Shown piece by piece: positions 1 through 5,387 of a stretch of 7,326 nt of DNA. Position 1 is the first letter of the stretch. Every line of letters begins with the position of its first letter. Source of the stretch: an uncultured Desulfovibrio sp. (GTDB taxonomy: Bacteria > Desulfobacterota > Desulfovibrionia > Desulfovibrionales > Desulfovibrionaceae); NCBI GenBank assembly GCA_900553145.1, contig USCL01000198.1, positions 1 to 7,326 of the forward strand, in the 5' to 3' direction. The notes under the pieces are model-generated. The model was given only the letters and a program-made list of their open reading frames with translations. It was not told the DNA's origin and ran no database searches. A program made the translations under genes and the position numbers.

Positions 1-84
1 TCCCCCGGTTTTCCGGCTCCCCCCTCCCCGCCAAAGCGCAACATCGTACAAGAGGCCCGCAAGAAAAGGGCGTAGACAAAAATC

Positions 85-909
85 ATGCTGAAAGAAACAC
101 GGACCATACACTACGACGCGGAACTCGCCGTTGAAGCCTACTGGCTCCAGAACGTGCTGGAACCCTTCCCCAGCCATTTCCACGACTACTACCTGATCGG
201 GTTCATCGAGAAAGGGTCGCGGGAACTGGTCTGCGGCGGGCAACGATACGTCACCCTCGAAGGCGATCTCTTCACCCTCAACCCGCACGAGCCCCACGGA
301 TGCCGCTCCTATGACGGAAAGCCGTTCAGCTATCGCGGCATCGGCGTCCTGCCCGACGTCATGCGCGCGGCCATGCGGGAAATCACGGGGCAGGCCATGC
401 TGCCGCAGTTCCGGGAACGCATCCTGAGCCAGAGCGAGCTGGCGTGCTCGCTGCGCGACCTGCACGCCATGATCGTGCAGGAGGACAAAGAGTTCCGGAA
501 GGAAGAAATCTTTCTGATGCTTCTGGGCCAGCTGCTGCGCGACAACGCCGGGGAAACGCCCCTGCCAGACGCGTACAAGGACGAATCCGGCATTGGGGCC
601 GTATGCGCCTACCTTGAAGAACACTCCGCCGAACCGGTTTCGCTGGAGCGGCTCGGCGAGATCGCGGGCCTGAGCAAGAATTACCTGCTGCGCTCGTTCA
701 CCAAGCAGAAGGGCATCTCGCCGTACCGGTATCTGGAAACGATCCGCATCGCCAAAGCGCGGAAGCTCCTTGAACGGAACGTGCCGCTGATCGAGGCGGC
801 GCTCCAGACGGGCTTTGCGGATCAGAGCCATTTTTCCCGCTTCTTCAAGCGGCTCATCGGGGTGACGCCCCGGCAATACGCGGAAATCTTCGGCGGCAGG
901 CAAGCATGA
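85..909 (+). CDS. AraC-family transcriptional regulator
   Basis: A 274-residue one-component transcription factor, normal length for an AraC protein with a cupin-type sensor. Residues about 10-90 form the AraC-type ligand-binding cupin (visible H31-F-H33-D-Y-Y, GD at 60-61, NPHEPHG at 67-72). Residues about 170-268 form the double helix-turn-helix: first helix pair about 186-207 (SLERLGEIAGLSKNYLLRSF), second about 235-256, ending in the family signature GFADQSHFSRFFKR...GVTPRQY. The start at 85 gives a family-like N terminus; the only purine-rich stretch upstream (AAAAGGG at 64-70) is rather far from the ATG, so translation initiation may be weak. Its stop codon overlaps the start of the next gene (ATGA, 906-909), so the two are co-transcribed. 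By family precedent it would activate that transporter in response to a small molecule, which the sequence does not reveal. Confidence 0.93.
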   Translation: MLKETRTIHYDAELAVEAYWLQNVLEPFPSHFHDYYLIGFIEKGSRELVCGGQRYVTLEGDLFTLNPHEPHGCRSYDGKPFSYRGIGVLPDVMRAAMREITGQAMLPQFRERILSQSELACSLRDLHAMIVQEDKEFRKEEIFLMLLGQLLRDNAGETPLPDAYKDESGIGAVCAYLEEHSAEPVSLERLGEIAGLSKNYLLRSFTKQKGISPYRYLETIRIAKARKLLERNVPLIEAALQTGFADQSHFSRFFKRLIGVTPRQYAEIFGGRQA

Positions 910-1778
910 AAAACGAAACCGTACTCGGCCATGTCTTGACCCTTATGACCATCATCATCTGGGGCACGACCTTCGTCTCGACCAAGGTGCTCCTTGACGC
1001 CTTCACGCCCATCGAAATCCTGTTTTTCCGGTTTACGCTCGGCTATCTCTCGCTGTGGCTCATCTATCCGCGCAAGGGAACGCGCGGCACGCGACGGCAG
1101 GAGATGCTCTTCGCCGCCGCCGGGCTATGCGGGGTGACGCTCTATTTCCTGCTGGAAAACATCGCGCTGACCTACACCTTCGCCTCCAACGTAGGGGTCA
1201 TCATTTCGATCGCGCCGTTCTTCACCGCTCTCTTGGCGAACTGGCTGCTGGACGGCGAACCGCTGCGGAAACGCTTTTTCGTGGGTTTTGCCGCCGCGCT
1301 GACGGGCATCATCCTCATCGGCCTCAACGGGAATTTCGTCCTCAAGCTGAACCCCGTCGGGGACATCCTCGCCACGCTGGCGGCGGGGGTCTGGGCCTGC
1401 TATTCGATCCTCATGAAAAAGATCGGCGCCTTCCGCATGAACATGGTGCTCTGCACGCGCAAGGTCTTCTTCTACGGCCTGCTGTTCATGCTTCCCGCGC
1501 TGTTCGTCTTCGACTGCCGCCTCGGGCTCGAACGCTTCGCGTCCCCGGTCAACACGCTCAACCTGCTCTATCTCGGGTTCGGCGCGTCCGCCCTCTGCTT
1601 CGTCACGTGGAACTGGGCGGTCAGGATCCTCGGCGCGGTCAAAACCACCGCCTACATTTATCTCGTCCCCGTGGTGACGGTCGTCTCTTCCGTCATCATC
1701 CTCCACGAAACGATCACCCCCCTCGCCATCGCCGGGACGGCCCTCACCCTCACAGGGCTTGTCGTTTCGCAAAGGTAA
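906..1778 (+). CDS. EamA/DMT-family membrane transporter
   Basis: A 290-residue inner-membrane protein of the drug/metabolite transporter superfamily, the usual length for a ten-helix exporter. Two tandem EamA repeats are visible: residues about 9-140 and 152-288. Each ends in the typical Pro-containing helix, short loop with an acidic residue and final helix (PFF...LLDGEPLRKRFF...GIILIG at about 104-139; YLVPVVTVVSSVIILHETITP at 252-272, then the last helix). The N terminus shows the common IIIWGTTFVSTK stretch at 16-27. Start: ATG at 906 overlaps the regulator's stop (ATGA) with a weak GCAGG at 896-900, so translation is probably coupled. DMT members export amino acids, metabolites, dyes or drugs; substrate cannot be read from sequence. 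Regulation is expected from the adjacent AraC protein. Confidence 0.92.
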   Translation: MKNETVLGHVLTLMTIIIWGTTFVSTKVLLDAFTPIEILFFRFTLGYLSLWLIYPRKGTRGTRRQEMLFAAAGLCGVTLYFLLENIALTYTFASNVGVIISIAPFFTALLANWLLDGEPLRKRFFVGFAAALTGIILIGLNGNFVLKLNPVGDILATLAAGVWACYSILMKKIGAFRMNMVLCTRKVFFYGLLFMLPALFVFDCRLGLERFASPVNTLNLLYLGFGASALCFVTWNWAVRILGAVKTTAYIYLVPVVTVVSSVIILHETITPLAIAGTALTLTGLVVSQR

Positions 1779-1786
1779 GCGAGTGG

Positions 1787-1860
1787 CTTGGGGGAAGGCT
1801 TTTTCTGGAGAAAGCTTCCCTCCCTTCACCCACCCCCCTTCTTTTCAAAGTGTTTCCCTC
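1787..1860 (-). repeat. Intergenic hairpin repeat, copy A
   Basis: Just downstream of the transporter gene lies a G-run/C-run hairpin. GGGAAG (1792-1797) pairs with CTTCCC (1815-1820); inside it, CTTT (1799-1802) pairs with AAAG (1811-1814), with G1798 bulged. C-rich sequence follows, then TTTTCAAAG at 1842-1850. Read on the minus strand, this segment shares an ordered set of blocks with the region before the glycerate kinase gene (copy B): TTTG-A-AAAG, a G-rich GGGTGGGTG-like block, GGGAGGGAA, TTTCTCCAGAAAA, CCTTCCCCCAA. I infer a dispersed intergenic repeat family of the kind common in Desulfovibrio-like genomes. It may also help stop or stabilise the upstream transcript. No transposase is linked to it. 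Confidence 0.5.
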
Positions 1861-1875
1861 CCATCACATCTCTAC

Positions 1876-1917
1876 AGCCGCCTTTCCCCGTATAGAGGAA
1901 AAGCGGCTTTATGATTT
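1876..1917 (+). terminator. Likely intrinsic terminator of the AraC-DMT operon
   Basis: AGCCGC (1876-1881) pairs with GCGGCT (1903-1908). After one C/A mismatch, TTTCC (1883-1887) pairs with GGAAA (1897-1901), around a nine-base loop. TTTATGATTTT follows. A GC-rich stem followed by a T-rich tail at the end of a plus-strand operon fits a Rho-independent terminator, although the internal mismatch and interrupted T tract make it imperfect. Confidence 0.55.
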
Positions 1918-1990
1918 TCCGAAGGAAGAAACATTTTTTATTTCAAATAATATATTGTAATAAATGGGTTATATTATACAGTTCGGAAAA

Positions 1991-2026
1991 GCCGGAGCAG
2001 TTTTCAACTGCGCCGCCTCCTCCGGC
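1991..2026. repeat. Nested inverted repeats upstream of the marR promoter
   Basis: GCCGGAG (1991-1997) is complementary to CTCCGGC (2020-2026). Inside it, GCAGTT (1997-2002) is complementary to AACTGC (2006-2011) with a three-base TTC loop. The element ends only two bases before the -35 hexamer of marR. It could be a DNA-binding site, or a terminator-like fold of read-through RNA that lacks a T tract. The function is not visible. Confidence 0.35.
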
Positions 2027-2028
2027 GC

Positions 2029-2057
2029 TTGACAATAATTCGATATCGAACTAAAAA
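2029..2057 (+). promoter_or_regulatory. Predicted sigma70-type promoter of marR
   Basis: A perfect TTGACA -35 (2029-2034) is followed, after exactly 17 bases, by TAAAAA (2052-2057), a 4/6 match to the -10 consensus. The 17-base spacer holds most of the pseudo-palindromic operator, so a bound repressor would block RNA polymerase directly. Transcription would be expected to start about six or seven bases after the -10, at about 2063-2065, on the ATG itself. Confidence 0.5.
2035..2054. promoter_or_regulatory. Predicted MarR operator, site 1
   Basis: The 20-mer ATAATTCGATATCGAACTAA is an imperfect palindrome centred on GAT|ATC, with 8 of 10 symmetric pairs. It matches the site before the downstream cupin gene at 17 of 20 positions. 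Length, symmetry and position over the promoter spacer are typical of MarR autoregulatory operators. That the neighbouring MarR protein binds it is inferred from the shared site. Confidence 0.6.
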
Positions 2058-2063
2058 CTCTCC

Positions 2064-2483
2064 ATGACGTACAGAGCTATTTTCTCCCATGCCAGCCAGC
2101 TCCGCGAATCGGGCAACCGCTTCATCCTTGCGGAACTCGAAAAGGCCGGGCTCGGCGACATCGCCCCCAGCCACGGTGACATTCTGGTGCGGCTTCTGGC
2201 CTGCGAAGCCTGCAACATGGGCGAGCTTGCCAGGCAGGTAAACCGGACAAAGTCCACTGTGACGACGCTGGTGGAAAAACTGGAACGGAACGGCTACGTG
2301 CTGCGCATGCCGGATCCGGCGGATTCCCGGGGGGTACTGGTACGCCTGACGGACAAGGGCCGCGCACTGGAACCAGCCTTTGAAGCGATTTCCAGCGGCC
2401 TGCAGCGGCTGATCACTGACCGGCTCAGCGAAGAGGAGGCGGAACTTCTGGATCGGCTTCTGGAAAAGTGTGTGAACGGCTAG
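2064..2483 (+). CDS. MarR-family transcriptional regulator
   Basis: A 139-residue winged helix-turn-helix repressor of normal MarR length. N-terminal dimerisation helix about 4-28, DNA-recognition helices about 53-75 (MGELARQVNRTKSTVTTLVEKLE at 52-74), wing about 76-96 with the family's D-x-R motif (DPADSRG, 84-90), and C-terminal dimerisation helices about 100-137. An in-frame TAA at 2052-2054 rules out a longer protein, and no Shine-Dalgarno lies before the ATG, so the mRNA may be leaderless. Two cysteines spaced CxxC (C47, C50) precede the recognition helices, and C136 is near the end; a thiol or metal switch is possible but unproven. It probably represses itself and the downstream cupin gene through the two matching palindromes. 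Confidence 0.92.
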   Translation: MTYRAIFSHASQLRESGNRFILAELEKAGLGDIAPSHGDILVRLLACEACNMGELARQVNRTKSTVTTLVEKLERNGYVLRMPDPADSRGVLVRLTDKGRALEPAFEAISSGLQRLITDRLSEEEAELLDRLLEKCVNG

Positions 2484-2500
2484 GGGTAACCGCCCTTTTT
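2477..2500 (+). terminator. Possible weak terminator or attenuator after marR
   Basis: Overlapping the marR stop, AGGG (2482-2485) can pair with CCCT (2493-2496), or alternatively CGG (2477-2479) with CCG (2490-2492), and TTTTT ends at 2500. The stems are only three to four pairs, so it would at best reduce transcription into the cupin gene. Confidence 0.2.
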
Positions 2501-2509
2501 AGGGATCAA

Positions 2510-2529
2510 TTAGTTCGATATCAAACTAA
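2510..2529. promoter_or_regulatory. Predicted MarR operator, site 2
   Basis: The 20-mer TTAGTTCGATATCAAACTAA is a near-perfect palindrome (9 of 10 symmetric pairs) centred on GAT|ATC. It ends two bases before the cupin gene's Shine-Dalgarno and is the second copy of the site in the marR promoter. No convincing -35/-10 pair surrounds it, so it may control a weak internal promoter or act as a roadblock to marR read-through. Binding by the MarR protein is inferred. Confidence 0.65.
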
Positions 2530-2543
2530 ATAGGAGACGAATC

Positions 2544-2927
2544 ATGGCTCAGTACAAACTGGCGCATATCGACATGAAGGGAAACCGCAACGAACTGCAC
2601 GGCCTCCTGAACCTCACGGGCACGGAAGTATCCTGCAACACCCTGCCCGCCGGGGCCAGCGTGCCTTTTGTGCACCACCATACCAAGAATGAGGAAGTGT
2701 ACCTCATCCTTGAAGGCAAGGGGATGCTGTATATCGACGGGGAAGAATTGCCGCTGAAGGAAGGGGATTGTTTCCGCATCGACCCGCGCGGGGAACGCTG
2801 CCTGCGTGCGGCGGACGACAGTTCCCTGCGTTTCATCTGCATTCAAGCCAAGGCGGACAGCCTTGAAGGATTCACTATGAGCGACGCGGTCGTGGCGGAA
2901 TCCGGCAGCAAGCCGAGCTGGCTGTAA
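2544..2927 (+). CDS. Small single-domain cupin protein
   Basis: A 127-residue single-cupin protein of unknown function, predicted cytoplasmic (no signal peptide or membrane helix). The cupin core spans residues about 33-103. Motif 1 shows H44, H46, E51 and G58 (VHHHTKNEEVYLILEGKG), three of the usual metal ligands. In motif 2 (G74...P81-R-G-E-R-C86) the position that normally holds the fourth ligand, His, is Cys86. The start is fixed by AGGAGA at 2532-2537, six bases before ATG. It lies 60 bp after marR on the same strand behind the shared operator, so it is very likely the MarR target. Small cupins may be dioxygenases, isomerases or binding proteins; the sequence does not decide. Confidence 0.9.
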   Translation: MAQYKLAHIDMKGNRNELHGLLNLTGTEVSCNTLPAGASVPFVHHHTKNEEVYLILEGKGMLYIDGEELPLKEGDCFRIDPRGERCLRAADDSSLRFICIQAKADSLEGFTMSDAVVAESGSKPSWL

Positions 2928-3034
2928 GCCGCTCCATCCGCCGGGCCGGGGCCGCATCACCGCGACGCCGCGAGGGAATCTGCGATACCGCCGGAAACCT
3001 TAGATGGAAAATGACGGAAGGGGGACCTCTCGTG

Positions 3035-3081
3035 GCCTTTTGCTGAAAAGGCTGGAGGCGATCCCTTGGGATCGCCCCTCC
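3035..3081 (-). terminator. Tandem hairpins in the convergent cupin/methyltransferase gap
   Basis: Two adjacent strong inverted repeats lie between convergent genes. GCCTTTT (3035-3041) pairs with AAAAGGC (3046-3052) around GCTG. GGCGATCCC (3057-3065) pairs with GGGATCGCC (3068-3076) around TT, extended by GGA/TCC (3054-3056, 3079-3081). On the minus strand the GC-rich stem is followed within a few bases by AGCCTTTT, suggesting a terminator for the methyltransferase gene. No clean T tract follows on the plus strand, so bidirectional action is uncertain. The rest of the 233-bp gap (2928-3160) shows no gene. Confidence 0.45.
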
Positions 3082-3160
3082 GCTATGGGGCAAAACAGCC
3101 CGACCGCATCATCCCGAAGAACCGGCGCAACGCCGGACGTTCCAGAGGGGGAGGCGGGGT

Positions 3161-3898
3161 TCAGCGTTTCCGGGCCGACACGAGCAGCATCATCGGGCGG
3201 CGGAGCTCATCCCGCATGATTTCCGGATAGGCTTCCAAAAGGCCGGGTTCCGGCTGCGGCTCCACAAGCTCCAGCAATTCAAATCCGTTCCGCAGGAGGC
3301 CGTTGACGTAGGTGGTCAGGGTCTTGTGGTATTTCATGACCGCTTCGCCGAGGAAACCGGCCTTGCGGACGCCCTCGGAAAAGTAGCCGTCCACGGGCCA
3401 GTGCACATGGTTCCCCTGCGCGTCGCAATGCCATTCCTGCGGGCCCTGCGCGGTGAATACCGGATGTTCCACGGAAAAGACGAAACGCCCCCCGGCGGAG
3501 AGGCAGCGGTTCACCTTGGCGCACAGGCCGCTGAAGGACTCGACATAATGGAAGGCGAGCGAGCTGATCGCCACATCGAACGAGCCCGCCGGGAAATCGA
3601 TATCTTCAATGGGCATGCACAGGTAGCGGATGACGGGCGAGTCCGTCATGGCCCGGGCCTCCGCCAGCATCCTTTCGGAAAGGTCGATGCCGACCACGGA
3701 GGCTGCCCCCTGCTCGGCGGCATACCGGCAGTGCCAGCCGAAGCCGCACCCCAGATCAAGTACCCGCTTGCCTTCAAACGCGGGAAGCATTCCCCGCAGC
3801 ACATGCCATTCCCCGGCGGCGGCAAGCCCTTCCTTCGAGCGCGGCATCATGCTGTATTTATCGAAAAACGTCGCGTCGTCGTATTTGTTCTCTTTCAT
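3161..3898 (-). CDS. Class I SAM-dependent methyltransferase
   Basis: A 245-residue cytoplasmic methyltransferase with a seven-stranded Rossmann-like fold. Motif I is RVLDLGCGFGWHCRYA (residues 45-60), which binds S-adenosylmethionine. The acidic residue after strand 2 is D72 in GIDLSERML. EDIDFP (98-103) and SFDVAISSLAFHYV (106-119) are the motif II/III region, and SVEHPVF is at 142-148. The N terminus MKENKYDD...GEW agrees with the relatives I recall, which supports this start, although upstream there is only a modest GGA six bases before ATG. It is a single gene between two terminators, not in an operon with its neighbours, so context does not suggest the methyl acceptor. Small molecules are typical for this BioC/UbiE-like class, but no substrate can be assigned. 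Confidence 0.92.
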   Translation of the reverse strand: MKENKYDDATFFDKYSMMPRSKEGLAAAGEWHVLRGMLPAFEGKRVLDLGCGFGWHCRYAAEQGAASVVGIDLSERMLAEARAMTDSPVIRYLCMPIEDIDFPAGSFDVAISSLAFHYVESFSGLCAKVNRCLSAGGRFVFSVEHPVFTAQGPQEWHCDAQGNHVHWPVDGYFSEGVRKAGFLGEAVMKYHKTLTTYVNGLLRNGFELLELVEPQPEPGLLEAYPEIMRDELRRPMMLLVSARKR

Positions 3899-3953
3899 AC
3901 GTATTCCGGCTATCCCGTGCCTCCCTTTTCCATTCCGGAGGGGCGCGCGGGTT

Positions 3954-3980
3954 AAAAAAGGGAGCCTTTTCAGCTCCCTT
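3954..3980 (-). terminator. Intrinsic terminator of the dehydrogenase gene
   Basis: Read on the minus strand, AAGGGAGC (3980-3973) pairs with GCTCCCTT (3965-3958) around a seven-base loop. The stem merges into a run of six T residues (3959-3954). This is a textbook Rho-independent terminator six bases after the dehydrogenase stop codon. It separates that gene from the methyltransferase on the same strand, leaving only about 55 bp for the latter's promoter. Confidence 0.88.
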
Positions 3981-3986
3981 CCTCAT

Positions 3987-4982
3987 TTATGCGTTCAGAT
4001 AAGCCTTGTTGACCACGCTTTTGGGCTGGCCCGCCATCCATCCGGCGATGTTCTCGGAGATGATCCGGGTGATGTTCTGCCGGGCGGTGAGGGTTGCCCA
4101 AGCGATATGCGGTGTCAGCAGCGTGTTGGGGCTGGTCAGCAACGGGTTGTCCTGCGTGATGGGCTCCACGGACACCACGTCCGCGCCGAGCCCGCCGAGC
4201 TTGCCGGAAGCCAGCGCCTCAGCCACCGCCGCCTCGTCGAGCAGCGGCCCCCGGGCAAGGTTCAGGAGGATGGCCCCGTCCTTCATCTTGGCGATGTTGG
4301 CGGCGTTGACGATGGCGCGGGTCTGCTCCGTAAGCGGGCAGTGCAGGGACAGCACGTCCGAGGCGCGGAACAGCACGTCCGGTTCCACGAAGTCGACCGG
4401 GAAAGCCACGGGGGCGGAGGAGGCCGAGAGCTCGGCGGCGGACTTCCGGACGGAGGCGGCGATCACCTTCATGCCGAACGCGTGCGCCAGCTCGGCGACG
4501 CGGCGCCCGATGGTCCCGAAACCGAGGATGCCCATGACCTTGCCGGAAAGCTCAACCTGCGGCGTATCCCAGAAACACCAGTCCGGCCCGGCGGCCCAAC
4601 GCCCGGAGCGGATGCCCGCGTCGTGCAGGGCCGTCCGGCGGCACAATTCCAGCAGCAACGCGAAGACGTGCTGCGCCACGGCCTCCGTGCCGTAGTTCAC
4701 CACGTTCATGACCGGGATGCCCCGTTTGCCCGCCGCCGCGATGTCCACCACGTCGTACCCTGTGGCGATGACCCCGATGCAGCGCAGATCCGGCAAAGCC
4801 GCCAGCGTATCCGCATTCAGGCGCACCTTGTTGGTGATCAGGACTTCCGCGCCCCGGCCCCGCTCCAGCACATCTTCAGGCGCGGTGCGGTCATACACCG
4901 TCAGATCGCCGAGCGCCGCCAGCGGGTCCCACGGATTGTCGCCGGGATTCAGGGTATAGCCGTCAAGAACAACGATTTTCAT
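3987..4982 (-). CDS. D-2-hydroxyacid dehydrogenase (glycerate dehydrogenase/hydroxypyruvate reductase type)
   Basis: A 331-residue NAD(P)-dependent oxidoreductase of the D-isomer 2-hydroxyacid dehydrogenase family, full length. It contains a split catalytic domain (about 1-100 and 298-331) around a Rossmann domain. The dinucleotide loop is GFGTIG (154-159). The catalytic set is complete: R244 in NLARGP, E273 in SVEP and H292 in TPHIAW. After strand 2 the sequence is AASVRKS (175-181), lacking the Asp usual in NAD-specific members, which hints at NADPH use. It best resembles enzymes reducing hydroxypyruvate or glyoxylate to D-glycerate or glycolate. The start at 4982 is set by GGAG at 4993-4990 with a seven-base spacer and by the family N terminus MKIVVLDGYTLNPGD; a longer in-frame start at 5114 adds 44 unrelated residues. 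The divergent glycerate kinase gene supports the glycerate assignment. Confidence 0.88.
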   Translation of the reverse strand: MKIVVLDGYTLNPGDNPWDPLAALGDLTVYDRTAPEDVLERGRGAEVLITNKVRLNADTLAALPDLRCIGVIATGYDVVDIAAAGKRGIPVMNVVNYGTEAVAQHVFALLLELCRRTALHDAGIRSGRWAAGPDWCFWDTPQVELSGKVMGILGFGTIGRRVAELAHAFGMKVIAASVRKSAAELSASSAPVAFPVDFVEPDVLFRASDVLSLHCPLTEQTRAIVNAANIAKMKDGAILLNLARGPLLDEAAVAEALASGKLGGLGADVVSVEPITQDNPLLTSPNTLLTPHIAWATLTARQNITRIISENIAGWMAGQPKSVVNKAYLNA

Positions 4983-5387
4983 GTCACCGCTCCGGTTGAT
5001 GTTCGGTTGCCATTCAAGGGAACAAACAGGATATCGGATACGCTCACCCTTTGACAAGAGCCCCGGCCTGAGCCAAAAGAAAAGCTCACGCTTCCGGGCG
5101 CGTTCCGGATACATCCTTGCCCGGCCCTCAAAACGCCATTTTTGAACATATCCTCTTTATTAATCTTTTACAGAATACTCTTCCAACAGCACTCCACATT
5201 GGAAAAGATGGCAAACAGGGGTTCGATAAACACAAAAGCCTTTGGAAAGGGATGGATGGGCTCCGCGCCGGCAGGTTTGGGGCGGGAGGGAAAAGCGTAG
5301 GGCGTTCCCCTCTTTCTTCAGAAAAGTTTTCCCTCCCCCAATACCTTCCCAAACCTCCCCTCCCTTCCCTCAAACAGGAGCCGCACC
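4983..5387. other. Divergent intergenic region between dehydrogenase and glycerate kinase genes
   Basis: About 405 bp with no gene I can support. It must hold the promoters for both flanking genes. An AT-rich stretch at about 5140-5180 is the likeliest promoter zone, but no hexamer pair on either strand is convincing; the best on the minus strand is TTGGAA, 18 bases, TAATAA. The right third (5229-5345) is occupied by the hairpin repeat listed separately, and AGGAG at 5376-5380 serves the kinase gene. Confidence 0.5.
5236..5345 (+). repeat. Intergenic hairpin repeat, copy B, in the kinase leader
   Basis: GGGAGGGAAAA (5284-5294) is perfectly complementary to TTTTCCCTCCC (5327-5337) over 11 bp with a 32-base loop. 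The flanks TTGG and CCAA (5277-5280, 5338-5341) extend the pairing past a small bulge, and TTTCT/AGAAA (5313-5317, 5320-5324) makes an inner hairpin. To the left are CCTTTGGAAAGG (5239-5250) and GATGGATGGG (5251-5260). The block order matches the reverse strand of copy A near 1787-1860. It ends about 30 bp before the kinase Shine-Dalgarno, so if transcribed it lies in the 5' leader. Confidence 0.55.

Noticed and set aside
1..84. Pyrimidine-rich start of the window (CCCCCCTCCCC at 20-30) as a third copy of the intergenic repeat
   Set aside because: Only a short C-rich run is visible and the pairing arm, if any, lies outside the window.
1125..1829. Minus-strand open frame of 234 residues opposite the transporter
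   Set aside because: Asp/Glu/Arg-rich shadow sequence antisense to a clear membrane protein gene.
1055..1960. Plus-strand open frame of 301 residues overlapping the DMT transporter
   Set aside because: It is the +1 shadow of the transporter (Arg/His-rich, no domain), and it extends through the hairpin and terminator region.
3004..3219. Plus-strand open frame of 71 residues between the cupin and methyltransferase genes
   Set aside because: It translates the terminator hairpins and overlaps the end of the methyltransferase; no ribosome binding site and no protein-like pattern.
3630..5054. Long plus-strand open frame (474 residues) across the methyltransferase and dehydrogenase genes
   Set aside because: It is antisense to two well-recognised genes and is low-complexity, His/Gly/Arg-rich sequence of the kind produced by high-GC coding DNA read on the wrong strand.
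4983..5114. N-terminal extension of the dehydrogenase from an in-frame ATG at 5114 (44 extra residues)
   Set aside because: The added residues (basic, Trp-rich, no family similarity) precede a canonical family start MKIVVLDG, which has its own GGAG at good spacing. Position 4982 is the better start.
4979..5149. Minus-strand small open frame of 56 residues whose stop overlaps the dehydrogenase start (TGA within ATGA)
   Set aside because: The overlap is suggestive of coupling, but the purine-rich GAGG is only two bases from its ATG, the composition (Gly/Ser-rich, no hydrophobic pattern) is not protein-like, and I know no counterpart. Ribosome profiling would decide.
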